Positions 47,640-59,470 are shown, counted from the first letter of the stretch. The stretch: DNA of 64,000 nucleotides from Arachis hypogaea (GCF_003086295.3 NC_092055.1:123047484-123111483); one strand, 5' to 3'. The notes: generated from the letters alone by a model not told the origin. A program made the numbers and translations.

Positions 47640-48200
47640 CAAATTACTTTTATCCAGTAAAAAGGGCAATTTGTAACTGTCATTTTAAATAACATGAAAT
47701 GTCATTTTAACCTGGTAAAAACGGCAGTTTCAAATGCCATTTTAACCCAAAAATGATACTGTCAGGATAAAAACGGCGGTTCAAAAATGCCATTTTAACC
47801 AATGAAAAGTCACTCTGTTAGGGTAAAAATGGCGGTTCAAAAACGCCGTTTTAACCAATCAAAACGCCACTCTGTCAGGGTAATAATGGCGGTTCAAACC
47901 GCCATTTTAACCTATCAAAAAACCGCCGTTTTAACCCAGAAAAAACGGCAGTTTGAACCGCCATTTTAACCAACAAAAAATGCCATTTTATCTGGAAATA
48001 ACGGCGGTTTTAACCGCCGTTTTAACCCAACTCAAAAACCGCCGTTTTAACCAGATAATTGTGGCGGTTTTTTAAAAACCGCCGTAATAACCAAATGGTG
48101 CTTCAAATTATGGCGATTTTTTTAGCGCCGTTCAAGGTAATAATGGCGGTTCAAACCGCCGTAATAACCTTAAAAAACCGCCGTAATTACCAAGTTTTTT
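47640..48200. repeat. CACTA subterminal inverted-motif array
   Basis: More than a dozen copies, in both orientations, of GGCGGTT/AACCGCC cores joined to TTTTAACC phrases (for example 47829, 47888, 48001, 48035). Dense inverted copies make multiple hairpins possible. Confidence 0.85.
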
Positions 48201-48210
48201 TGTAGTGACC

Positions 48211-48640
48211 CCTCCTCATTCCCACTTTGAAACGCTGCCACTGTAAGAGAAATCTTAAAGCTATGCCACTACAATCTCCTCTGTCATGATCTCTCCTCCG
48301 GCGACAATCCTCTCTAGCGACGACCTCCTCCGGCGAAGTCTCCTCCAGCGGTGACCTCTTCTTGCAACGTCTTCTCCAATGGCGATCTCCTCCTGCGATG
48401 ATCTCCTCCTGCCAGCGGCGTCTCCTCCAGCGACGGTCTCCTCCGGCAACGTCTCCTCTAGCGGCAACCTCCTTCTGCGACGTCTTCTCCAGTGACGGTC
48501 TCCTTCGGCGACATCTCCTCCTGCGACGTCTCTTTCAGCGACTTCTTCTCCTGCGGCGATCTCTTCCTGCGGCGTTCTCCTGCGCCAGCAATCTCGTCTA
48601 TCGAGCTATTGAACTGCGAGTTTCTCCTCCGGCAGACTCA
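48211..48640. repeat. GC-rich imperfect tandem repeats (TCTCCTCCNGCGACG)
   Basis: From about 48290 to 48590 an imperfect 15-21 bp unit built on TCTCCTCC(G/A)GCGACG recurs about fifteen times. Arg/Ser-rich frames on both strands are artefacts of the repeat. Adjacent to the CACTA insertion and possibly part of the outer element. Confidence 0.65.
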
Positions 48641-49470
48641 CAAGTAGGTTCTTCTCCCTATTTTCCTTTATTCTCTTGAAAATATTTCATTCTAATCGAT
48701 TCTCTTAGGCTTGTCTTAGATTAGATCAACAAATTTAATTAATTTGGTTTGAATCTCAGCATAGTACTCAAAATGTTTGTTGTTCTTTATTCTCAGCATG
48801 TATATGCTCTATTTTGTTGTTCAATTTCCATAAAAGAAAAGAGAAAAACACTCTATAAATTGATTGAAAGAGATTGATGATGAAACCAAACACAATCTCA
48901 ACTATTTCAAAATTGACTGTAACTAAATTGTTTCATCATCATTTTTTCATTGCTGTTTTAGTGTGGCTCTACTAGTGTCAGATGAGTTAAAACTTGAAAA
49001 GGTGATTAATTAGACTATTGAATTTATGTGTTCTGTGTCAAATATCAAATATGTGACACTTTCTAATTTTGGGAGTGAAAGAAATTAGAAGTTACCGAAT
49101 TAATAATTATCATACTTGCAGAACTTTAACAACTATTTCAGGCTTTAATATGTGTTTCGCATATCAGAATACTCGAAAATGCTCTTATAAACCGGCTGCA
49201 ATATCCTCAACAAACTGATAGAGAAATAAACCCCAACTACTCGAGTAATTTAAAAATTTTAAGTATTTTTTAAGTTTTGGTTATTTTTGTCAATTAGAAT
49301 ATATTTATGATAGATACAATCTTAATTTTGTTTTTCATAATAAATTTGTTAATGTTTAAACTTTTCATGGTTAAAATTAATTATTTATTTATTATTAAAT
49401 AAAATAAATTTTAATTTATTTTTTTGTCTTTTTAATATTATCTGATATATTTTCTTTATCTTTCTAATAT
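48641..49470. other. Intergenic, upstream of the dioxygenase gene
   Basis: No frame or element recognised. The segment would contain the upstream promoter of the carotenoid cleavage gene. Confidence 0.4.
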
Positions 49471-49475
49471 TGCCG

Positions 49476-49489
49476 AATATATATATATG
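49476..49489 (+). promoter_or_regulatory. Candidate TATA region of the dioxygenase gene
   Basis: AATATATATATATG lies about 100 bases upstream of the start codon, a normal distance for a short plant leader. AT-rich surroundings make it only suggestive. Confidence 0.3.
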
Positions 49490-49589
49490 ATTTGTTCTGT
49501 GCAGCATATTATATATTACCTCTATCTAAGCATAAACAACCGATTTTGGTTTGCTTTGCTTTCCTTATTAGCTTGACGATTTGAATTCC

Positions 49590-52500
49590 ATGGCGACTTC
49601 TTCTTTTTATAAACCATTATTTCTGGTAAAGTGCTCCATCGAGAAAAGACCTTCCTATGTCTCACACAAAAATTCTCATCATAATCACTTCAATATACCA
49701 ATTGCTTCTGCTTTTAAGGTAATAAGAATTAAGTTCTATCCCCACATATATACACTTCTTCATTTAATTTAATTTATTTTCAGAAGTTGAAGAAGGTAAT
49801 TAAGTATTAATAATTAGTATTTTGTTGAATTCATCACTGATGAGAGCAGAAAATGACGATGATTGGTTTGCCGGAATTCCCAAAAATTGTGGCAACTTCT
49901 GCTGTTAGATTGGTTGATGCTTTTGTGGATTCATTCTTTGAATTCATTGATCAGCCATTGCTTCCATCTCAGGTACCTTCCTTTAATTTGCATCCATTTT
50001 TTTTTTTAATGTTAAGTTACAGCTTCAACCTAAACGAGGAGAAGAGTTTTATGAGTGACTTATATATTACTTACATATCACTTTTGGCATTTCCATTAAG
50101 ATTACATAATCATCCCATAAATTTCTAACATGTAAAAAGACAAAGTATTATAATATAAATATAAAACAGAATAAAGAAATCAAAATACAATACCAATTAA
50201 TATATAATCTAAAATCTGTTGAAAATTTCCTTAAAAAATTATTTATATTTTTTATTCTTTTATGACATTGAAATCAGACTTTAATGTTCAGTACATAGTC
50301 AAAATATTTTCACATCTAAATTGACAAAGACTTCCACATCAATACAACAAATAATTTTAGTTACGTCAATCTTATCTTTTTATAACTTATTAGTATATTT
50401 TAACATAAGTCAGTCTATTAATAACAAATTCTTATCCCAAAATTCATGCACAATTATACAAATTATTAATTGTTACGCCAAATAATTGAGAAGCAGAATA
50501 ACTTTGCTCCCGTGGAGGAGTTGGGAGAAACAATGGTTGTGACTAACAACATCGATGGCCATATTCCGAATGGTTTTCCTGAGGGTGTCTACATCAGAAA
50601 TGGTAATAACTAATAACCAATACCCTTCTTTTTTTATTTTATTTATACACATTCTATCTTTTTTTTGAACCAAAAAATTCAATAAAGCAAAGTGGAACAA
50701 TTAGAATACATAGAGTATATAAAATTACTAGTCAAATAAATATAAATTAATTTAAAATTATCTTTGATATTACCATCAATAATTAAAAATCAAAATGAGT
50801 CTATTTTCTATTTTTAGGATTTATTTAAACAATAATAATAGAGTCTATAAATATTATTATTTTAAATTAATATTTAATTAATAATAATTTATATTTATAA
50901 AAATTTATACACATAAAATATATAATTTATATTTATATTTACTAAAACTTATACATATACATTAATATAATTTGTATCTAATTTACTAAATCTGCGTATA
51001 ATTTTATATTTATATTTGTCAAATACTGACTAAAATTGGTAAATAGATACTGGCTCCTAAGATTTTTTATTTATTTAAATTAAAAGTAACATCAATGTAA
51101 TAATTAGTTCACAACAGCATCGTATGTGGAGTTCACAATAAACATCTGTCCTTCCTTCTTGTTAAACATATATCCGACAATTATTATGTTACACCCGAGA
51201 CGCTAAATTAAAGTTTCTGGTTGGACTATGCATAAGCTACAACGCACTAAGTTTAATTTAGGGCATCATACCCTGAAATAATTTAATATTCCTAGTGTAA
51301 TTTGTTAAATCTACACTGTATTATTTATTAATCTCTATTAAAATAGAGCTCAAGATAAGTTCTAGATATATTATTAGTTTTTTAGCTTGTTATTATTATA
51401 TTACGTCAGCTAAGTAGTTAATTTACACAATTTAAGTATAATTTTTTATTTTTATATTATGTCATAGAATTTTTATTATATTTTTATTTTTTATAATAAT
51501 TTAGCTTTATATAATATTATAAATTTTTTTATCTTAACTTTTTATATTTTCTTATCTTTTATTTTTATGTAGATTACACTATTATTTTTAATATTAATGT
51601 TAATTTTTTTTAACAGACATAAATTTAATTAAAATCTAATTCCTTCTATCTTCTCTTCTCACACTTAACACTCATTCTTATATTTACTATATAAATCAAT
51701 ATTCATTTTATACGTTTTTTTTATCTCCTCTTACATAATGTCATACTTCCTTTTTTTTCCTTCTCTCTTTCTATTGCACAACTGGAATTTGGTTGATTAC
51801 CATAGTTTTTATTTTTATTTTTTTAATTTGCTAAACATATGTATTCGATGATTGTGTGATTGTATTTATTAATTTTTCTATTTCTTTGTGTAATTGTATT
51901 CATGAGTTATATAGTGTCTTTGTTACCTATATATCACTTTTTTTTCTTTCAATAATTTATATTTTTTTAGTATCATTTAGTTATAATAATATTATATTGT
52001 TGAAAATATATATTGTCATGATTCATGAAAAATAAAATTAGAAAATTGAATATCGTTTTAATTATCAAAATATTAATAATATTTATGGGCAATTTACTTA
52101 AATGAAATAAAAGGATGAAATGCTTACCCAATTGCAACATTTGAGAATCGTTTACCTTCGTGTCCTATCACTATTCTATGTAATCCGTGGAAACATCTCA
52201 CGTTTTAGCGTTACACACATAAACCGTGGTAACCTGCATACATAAACCGTGGTAGTCTTTCACGGTTTATGTGGAGGAAAATGCTATATATACACGGTGA
52301 ACTCATTGTGTTGAAGAGGAGAATTTTTACAATGGCAAGTGAGGATGAGAATTTCCTAGTGCTAGTACATTATTTTGGAAAAATTCAAAGAAGCAAGAAA
52401 TACGGTGTGAAGTTTACTGACAGAGAATTGTTGAGTATATTTATCAGTTCATCAAGTAGCTTGTCAGATATAAAGAATAGCATATTGCAGAAGCTTGGAG

Positions 52501-55500
52501 TATTTGGGAGCAAGTGGGTGAAGAAGTTATTCTATAAGATTTTTATCGCAATTGTGTCAACCGGTGTTAAGTATGATACGTTTGTGATAGCGGCCGATGA
52601 AGATATTCGGGTTCTGTTTCACTGTCTTAAGAGTTTTCCAAAGGTCAGAATACACGAGGTGTATGCGAAGTTGGAGGTCGGTGTCGATAGTTTTGGGGCA
52701 TCAGCTCCGGTTCCTCACTCGACTGCCATGGGCAGTGCCTATAATTCGATGGCTGTGGCCGCAGCAACTGTTCCGTACATTGCATCTCCTTCCTTTGGGG
52801 CTGATTTAGACCGTACGGAGGTAGTTAATTCTGTACCATTCGAGAATCGTGGGGTCCGACATCAGAAATATGAGGTGGATAATGGTCCTGGCATTATTCC
52901 TGATGTTCTAGGGTTCGGAAAACCTGATCGAGTTGAGAATGCAATGCGGGATGATGACTTAGACCAAGAGCCTATTGATATCATTGGGACAGCAATGATA
53001 ATACAGGTGCCAATCCACATACACAGAATAACCCTTCAAGTTTCGGCACACAGCAGTATCCTCCGCACTTTTCCACTCTAAACTTGGAGGCATTAGGGCA
53101 ACAGTCAGACGGAGATGCTGCCGTTGGGGGTTCTTCTACAGAATTTCAGATTGGATAATCATTCCAGAATAAAGAGAAAGCTGTTGAGTGTGAAAGATTA
53201 TAGCATCCGTCGAGGTGTTGAGTACAGGGTCTTAGATTCGGATCATCTGAAGTATCATAGAAAATGTAAGGAGTTCGGCAAAGGTTGCAGTTGGTTGATT
53301 CGCATATCGCTTCGTGCACGAAAGGGCACTTGGGAGGTTAGGAGGTACAACGGTCCGCACACTTGTTTGGCCACCTCCATTTCGAGTGACCACCGGCTAT
53401 GTGTGATTGGGCCAATCGGATGGAATATGACAAGTGGACCCAGCATCAGGATAGCAGGGGACGGTTTGGTCACATGACAACTAATATTCGTGAATTTGTG
53501 AATTCTGTGTTAAAGGGTACAAGGAACCTCCCGATAACTTCGTTGGTGAAGTCCACATACGGAAGGCTTGCTGAGCTATTTGTGGTCCGAGGACAAATGG
53601 CGGAGGCACAAATGGGGACTGGGCATGAATTTTGTCAGGCGTTGGTGAAAGCAATAGAGCGAAACATGAGAGACTCGAGATGCTTCACCGTCACTTTATA
53701 CGACAGGCACCAGTCCGAGTACACTGTGGCTGAGACGACGCCCACTGGTAAATTCTCGCTTGGTAGCTATCGAGTTTCTCTTAGGGATCACACATGCGAC
53801 TGTGGCTACTTTCAAGCTCTGCATTACCCATGTTGTCACGCCATTGCATGTTGCGCCCACTCGCGTCTGAATTAGGCCTCATATGTTCATGATGTGTATC
53901 GTATGACTGAGGTGTTCAAAGTGTACAAGGAAGGGTTTGCCCCCTATCCCAAAAGGACTCTGGCCGCCATATGTTGGTCCGACTGTCATTCCAGACCCTA
54001 AAATGAGGCATGCAAGAGATGGACGGCCAAAGTTAACCAGAATCCGGGGTATCATGGATCAGACTGCTCCAAACCAACCGAAGCGCTGTGGGCTCTGCCG
54101 TCAACCTGGTCATACGCGGAGGAACTGCACACAGCGAGGACATACTGTTGTTAGGGATGCTTAGATGTTATGATTTTTTTTGTTGTTGAGTTCATTATGT
54201 TATGTATGGTTAAGTCGTGTAATATTAGATGCTGCTATCAGTGTATTATGTATGTTTAAGTCGTTTAATATTAGATGTCGTTTAAAATGAAGTACGATGA
54301 TGTTTATGTTTTAGCTTTTAACCGATGATTGATTCATAACAGAATTAAAAAGTTTTCACAAAGGTGCTCATAAGTGAAGATCATAAAACATGCGTAAACA
54401 CGTATATATGCATATCACAGGATAATAAGACACACATAAGTCCTACCATATGACTAAACAATGCAATGCTAATCCGAATTTTTGATGGTATTATCGTCAT
54501 CAATGTCGAAACCACCAAGCAAGTGAGACCTAGTGCCACATCTAGCAGGACGCCGCACCCTCGTCGATTGCTGAACATACTCCGCTCGGGATGTATCTGG
54601 CAGTACGACACTAAATGCTGATGCGGGAGTACCACCCATAGTAAACCATGAGACATAGATAGTATAACTAACCTCTTGGTTGATGTTTCTAGCCACGTGC
54701 GCAACGCTATTCAATCGGTACATGTGAGTTTCATCTTCCATGGCTCCACCGCGCCAGAATCTTGATGGCCCCGGATTCTTTCTCAACTCCTCACCACCAA
54801 AAACTTTAACCCCCAACAATGAAATCCATCAAAAGTTTTCGCGGATTATGTATATATATAGGTACTCAAAAACTGTGGGAGGTTACCATGGTTTATGCCC
54901 AAACTAATCTCTTCATAAACCGTGGAAGGCTACACGGGTTACGCCTCCCAATGTTCACTTCATAATCCGTGGAAGGTTACCACGGTTTATGTTTATGATG
55001 CTTCCTTCATAACCCGTTGGAGCTTACCACGGTTTATGTGTTAGTTCTAAAACGTGGAGTGTTACCACGGATTATATAAAAATGAATCAGGACATGCAAG
55101 TAACCAATTCTTAATTGTTGTAATTGAGTAAACTTTTCCTCCATTTATTTTAAATAGGTAAATTGCCCAATATTTATTATATAAATCAACATTCACTTTA
55201 TATATATTTATTATCTTCTCTAACATAATTTCATACCTCTTTCTCTTTTCTCCTCTCTATTTTTCTAATATTTTACACAACTAAAAGTTGATTGATGACC
55301 ATAGTTTTTTTTTTTTTTTTAAACGTATGTATTAGGTAATTGTGTGATTGTATTCATTAATTTTTCTATTTTTTTTGTATAATTATATTCATAAGTTATA
55401 TAGTATTTTTGTCGCCTATATATCACTCCTTTTTTTTAAACAATTTATATTTTTTAATATAATTTAATTGTAATAATATTGTTGAAAATACATGTCATTA

Positions 55501-58500
55501 TGATTCAAGAAAAATAAAATTAGAAAATTAAATGCCGTTTTTAACTATCAAAATATTAATAATATATTCATACTTATATTTTATATAATAGCTTCATTAT
55601 TGTACCATAGTATTTAAATATAACCTAAAAAAATTTAAAAAAAAATAAAAATAACTATTTAAAAAATAAAAATAAAAATAATTATATAAAATCAGGTGAA
55701 TAAAATTCAATTAAATATTTTTATTATTTATAGTTTAATTTATCTATAATTTTATTTTTTATAATTATTAAATTTTGAATTATATTTTTATTTTAAATTG
55801 TCATTTATCATCTACTGTTATAAAATTTAAATTAATTTTGATATACTAGTAAATAAAATTTTAAACTTCTTAATTAACTAAATTTCATTCATATTATTTA
55901 ACTAATTATAAAATAACGATTAAATATAATTATTATCTATATTAAAACGGTATATTTTTATATATTTTTTGTTAAATAATAATATTATATATTAAATTAT
56001 ATATAAATTATCAAATTAAATAAATATATTATATAATATTTTTTACAAATTAATTTTTAAGTTTAATATTAATTTATATATAATTTAATATATCTCTAAA
56101 TAATATATATAATATTTTAAATTTATATTATATAATATAATTAATTTAGTTCTCCGCGAGTTTTAACCTAGTTAGGTTAATTAACCTTAATTTTCTTGTT
56201 TTTTACGGCGACAAATGGCAGGAAATTAATTAAGGTAAAACGAACAAATCCCGTTGACGTCCGTGGACTAATTAATAACTAATGTACAAAACGAATTAAA
56301 GGTCAAAGTATATTATATATATTAATTGCTCTAGGCACCATATAATGGAACTAAGAATATGATTGGTCTGTTACTGGAATATTCTAAAAGTGGAAATATA
56401 GATAAGAATTATTGGAATATTAAATTAAAGTAAGTTTAAGCAAAAAATTCAATAATTAAATACTATTATTATCATTGTGCAGGACCAAATCCGCTATTTG
56501 GAGGACTGAAATCAACAAATTCAATATTTGGAAAGACAAGTCACGTATGGGTGGAAGGAGAGGGAATGCTTCATGCATTGTATTTCAATTATAATAATAA
56601 TAATAATAACAATAATTGGACGGTTCTATACAACAACAGGCACGTTGAAACTGAGACCTACAAGCTTGAAAAACAAAGGAACAAACCATCATTTTTGCCG
56701 GCCATTCAAGGCGATTCACTTGCCATTTTGTTTGCATACCTCTTAAATTTGGTCAGTATAATGTTTACTATAATCAATGATGAATCATCTTCTTGACTTT
56801 GACTTTATTTCTAAGTAGTCTAATATAATTATCAATTATTTTCCAAAGGTATATGTTGGGTAGGTTTGATGGTCAACTTGGATTTTGTTTAATCGCTTAA
56901 TTGTGTTTAACAGTTGAGATTTGGCAAAGTAAACAAATACATTAGCAACACCAATGTGTTTGAGCATTCAGGCAAGTTTTATTCCGTGGCTGAAAGTCAC
57001 ATCCCACAAGAGATTGACATCTTTACCCTCAAAACCTTAAGGAATTGGGATGTCAATGGAGCCTGGAATAGACCCTTTTGCAGCCACCCAAAGGTAATTA
57101 AGTAGGTTACTATTCTCTTCTCATCCAATAATAATAATCTCGTTCATCAAACTCAAGAATTGTTTAATTTATTGACTTATCACAGAAAGCTCCAGGTACA
57201 GGGGAGCTTGTAACATTAGGAATATCTCCAATTTTACCTTTTTGTGAACTTGGAATAATTTCTGGTATGCATTATATTGTATTTTTTCATAAGACAACAT
57301 TATTAATTAGTGTACAAACTAGTTCCTATAGACTATATATAGTACATAAATAATATATCTCACATGGTTATTTCACTAACTTTTTCAGCCGATGGAAAAA
57401 AATTGGATCACAAAGTTGATCTCAAACTGAACAGGTGCACCCTTTGCCATGAACTAGGTGTTACACAGAGGTAGAAATTGTACATAGATAATACTTAAAA
57501 TACTTTATTATTATTATTATTGTTGAGGATGAAAACGTGCATATGCAAAATATGATCATGTTTTGTTTTTTTCTTTGTAGGTACAATGTAATCATGGATT
57601 TTCCACTAACCATTGATCTACTCAGACTTGTTAAAGGAGAGCAGTGAGTGCATATATCCTTTGTAAAATAATTAAACCCAAAATGCATTCAATTCAAAAC
57701 CGCCACAATAGTTATTTGGCTCTGCATGACTGATTGCAGACTAATAAGGTATGATAAGGATGAATATGCAAGAATTGGTGTGATGCCACGCTATGGTGAT
57801 GCAAGCTCAATCAAGTGGTTTGAAGTGGAGCCTAATTGCACCTTCCATATCATCAATTCTTTTGAGGAGGGTCACGAGGTAATTAAGTTACCTAGAAGTA
57901 ATATCATCATAGGACTGAGATTTTGAAGGTAGCGCGTTTGGTCAATGTCTTGAGACACAAGAAATATAGAAATGATCGGTCAATGATTTTATATATCCTA
58001 CAAATTTAAATTGATAGATAGAAATACATGAATGGTTATATATCATACAGACATATAAAAACAAAGAACCAATATTTTTTATTTTTAAGCAAACTTTTAT
58101 CGGTATTCTTTATGAACTAAGATAGGTACCAAAGGTCAAATGAACACTACCTAAATCATTTCTCTTTCTTAGACATATGAACAAAATGGCTGCACCATAA
58201 ATTTGATAATACTATGAATAGGTTGTAGTAAGAGGCTGCAGATCTCTTGATTCATTGATTCCTGGACCTCATCCGAGTTCGAGTTCGAATGAACTCGATT
58301 GTCTGTCTCGTTGTTACGAATGGCGATTGAACATGGAAACAGGGGAAGTTAAGGAGAGAAGTCTGATCGGACCCAAAGTAGTGTATATGGATTTTCCTAT
58401 GGTCAATGAAAACTTCATGGGTATCAAGAATAGATATGCATACACACAAGTAGTTGATCCCCTTGCAAGCTCTACACAAGGTAACACTACAAGATTTTTT

Positions 58501-59247
58501 TTTTTAAAAAAGTAATTATGTGCAGCACTTCATAATTGTATATATGATACAATCTTTGTATTTGGACTATTTAGATGTGCCAAAATATGGAGGTCTAGCA
58601 AAGCTCTACTTCGAAGAATCATCGAGTGAAAAGTTATTTATGGTAAGCGAATTCACATTTTATCTGCTATTAAGTAGGATAAGAATTCAAATGTTCGTAC
58701 GAAATTGATAGTTGAGAATTGAAAATGTAACAGAATAAATAGTTTTATTAAATTATTTGAAAGGTTGATTAAATTATTATCCAACTGTTTTCAACTATTA
58801 ATTTATGATGATATAATTATGATAAGTTCTTAACTTGAAATTTGCGAACTAGCAGGGAGACAAACAACATGATGAAGATCCAATAAGGGTTGAATACCAT
58901 ATGTTTGAGAAGAACACATTTTGCAGTGGAGCTGCTTTTGTACCGAAAGATGGTGGTGTAGAAGAAGATGATGGTTGGATTATCAGTTTTGTTCATAACG
59001 AAGATGATGCCATATCTCAAGTGGGTTAATTAAAACTATATGTAGTAGTATCCAATAACAGATTATGCTGAGATATAATTAATTGCTATACCATATATTC
59101 AATTATTTGCAATTTTTGTTGCAGGTTCATATAATTGATGGAAAGAAGTTAAGTGGTGAGGCAGTTGCCAAGATTACATTGCCATGCAGAATTCCTTACG
59201 GTTTCCATGGAGCTTTCATGCCAATCTCTTTTCAGGCGTCTCACTAG
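49590..59247 (+). CDS. Carotenoid cleavage dioxygenase (CCD1-like / zaxinone synthase-like clade), 13 exons
   Basis: Non-haem iron dioxygenase that cleaves carotenoid or apocarotenoid double bonds. Exons: 49590-49718, 49850-49972, 50491-50602, 56483-56751, 56914-57093, 57186-57264, 57389-57470, 57581-57643, 57740-57878, 58222-58480, 58575-58642, 58856-59020, 59125-59247. All have GT/AG borders and matching phases, giving 596 residues. The four iron ligands are present: His269 (CSHPK), His318 (CHELGVTQRY), His382 (FHIINSFEEG) and His584 (PYGFHGAF), with spacing close to maize VP14. Other hallmarks are NNFAPVEE, RNGPNPLF, HVWVEGEGMLHALY and AAFVPKDGG. The Ser/Lys-rich first 45 residues could be a transit peptide. 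The start is the ATG in CCATGGCG; an in-frame TTG upstream is not a start. Exon 3 could instead begin at 50497. Sequence style is nearer to CCD1-like/ZAS than to NCED; substrate is unproven. Confidence 0.9.
51680..52086. repeat. Left copy of a ~400-bp direct repeat flanking the MULE
   Basis: From TATATTTACTATATAAATC to CAAAATATTAATAATATTTAT. Shares long phrases in the same order with 55170-55562, for example TGTGTGATTGTATT, GAGTTATATAGTRTC-like, and AAAAATAAAATTAGAAAATT. I estimate roughly 10-15 percent divergence by eye. Confidence 0.8.
52332..54164 (+). pseudogene. MULE transposase with the catalytic domain deleted
   Basis: The start MASEDENFLVLVHYFGKI opens about 235 codons of the N-terminal region, which loses frame near 53000. 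The MuDR domain is readable from about 53180 (VKDYSIRRGVEYRVLDSDHL, CKEFGKGCSWLIRI, WEVRRYNGPHTC). At about 53395 the sequence jumps directly into the C-terminal region (NIREFVNSVLKGTRNLPITS…). The DDE catalytic domain that normally lies between is missing. The C-terminal half keeps a SWIM zinc finger (CDCGYFQALHYPCCH, near 53790-53840) and a CCHC knuckle (CGLCRQPGHTRRNC, near 54090-54130). It is interrupted by a stop at 53873. Non-autonomous. Confidence 0.85.
54469..54741 (-). pseudogene. Shortened PMD-like (plant mobile domain) open frame in the MULE
   Basis: The frame MEDETHMYRLNSVAHVARNI matches the N-terminus of MULE-borne PMD proteins (often annotated 'serine/threonine-protein phosphatase 7 long form homolog'; relatives of MAIL1/MAIN), which typically read MYRLNGVAHIAG. 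It then goes straight into a C-terminal-like tail (AEYVQQSTRVRRPARCGTRS). Only about 90 codons remain, against several hundred normally, so the PMD core is deleted. It lies head-on to the transposase, about 300 bases from its end. Family recognition is from memory. Confidence 0.55.
54860..55080. repeat. Right subterminal CATAAACCGTGG motif cluster
   Basis: At least eight copies of CATAAACCGTGG or CCACGGTTTATG (some with one change) occur in both orientations; the left end has about four (52180-52275). Candidate transposase-binding sites. Confidence 0.75.
55170..55562. repeat. Right copy of the ~400-bp direct repeat
   Basis: Begins ATATTTATTATATAAATC immediately after the MULE and ends CAAAATATTAATAATATATTC. 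Colinear with 51680-52086, so before insertion the two were head-to-tail tandem copies. Confidence 0.8.
55563..56200. other. Very AT-rich intron sequence
   Basis: Almost entirely A and T with no element or frame recognised; part of intron 3 of the dioxygenase gene. Confidence 0.5.
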
Positions 59248-59373
59248 CACTATGTTGTTTGTAGCCACAACCAAATAGATGTAATATTATAGTTACACAA
59301 CCACAATATTACAACCTTAATATAGCAACAAAGTTAAAGTTACGTCTTCCAGGTTTTTTTTATCGTATTCCTT

Positions 59374-59470
59374 TTTTTTTTTTTTTAACCAAAGATATGA
59401 GATTCGAACCCGCAACTTCTTAATTGAGTACGGGGAGACTATGCCATTTGAGCTATTACTCATTGACTTT
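59374..59470 (-). mobile_element. Short tRNA-derived SINE
   Basis: On the minus strand TAGCTCAAATGGC (box A-like) and GGGTTCGAATC (box B-like) are followed by an A-rich tail (the T run 59371-59386 on the plus strand). A 13-base target duplication, TATCGTATTCCTT (59361-59373) and TATTGTATTCCTT (59471-59483), differs at one position. The size (about 97 bp) is that of a truncated or minimal SINE. It lies about 130 bases past the dioxygenase stop codon, possibly inside the 3' untranslated region. Confidence 0.8.

Larger units (their letters stand above)
44298..48207. mobile_element. CACTA element (3.9 kb) carrying host-gene fragments
   Basis: Left end CACTACAAAAAAATATG; right end …TTTTTTTGTAGTG, its inverted copy. 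The 3-bp target duplication ACC (44295-44297 and 48208-48210) is the length expected for CACTA transposons. The right 560 bp is packed with inverted subterminal motifs (TGGCGGTTNNAACCGCC and AACCGCCGTTTTAACC types), as in En/Spm-like elements where the element's own protein binds. No transposase frame is present. The interior holds fragments of an IQM-like gene and of DDM1 and further unidentified exon-like sequence, so it is a gene-capturing CACTA. Confidence 0.85.
52087..55168 (+). mobile_element. Mutator-like element (MULE), 3.08 kb, in a gene intron
   Basis: Terminal inverted repeats: left GGGCAATTTACTTAAATGAA; reverse complement of right GGGCAATTTACCTATTTAAA. The exact 9-bp target duplication AATATTTAT (52078-52086 and 55169-55177) is diagnostic of Mutator transposition. 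It carries a damaged MULE transposase on the plus strand and a damaged PMD-like frame on the minus strand, converging. Both ends bear clusters of CATAAACCGTGG motifs. Confidence 0.92.
50603..56482 (+). other. Giant intron 3 of the dioxygenase gene
   Basis: 5.88 kb, against 79-570 bases for the other introns of the gene. Most of the length is a MULE (52087-55168) and its duplicated AT-rich flanks. Donor AAATG|GTAATA, acceptor ATTGTGCAG|GACC; both look normal, so the insertion has not destroyed splicing signals. Confidence 0.85.

Noticed and set aside
48261..48679. Arg/Ser-rich frames on both strands
   Set aside because: Artefacts of the TCTCCTCCNGCGACG tandem repeat.
49581..49589. TTG codon as start of the dioxygenase (MNSMATSS…)
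   Set aside because: Plant nuclear genes start at ATG; CCATGGCG at 49590 has a strong initiation context.
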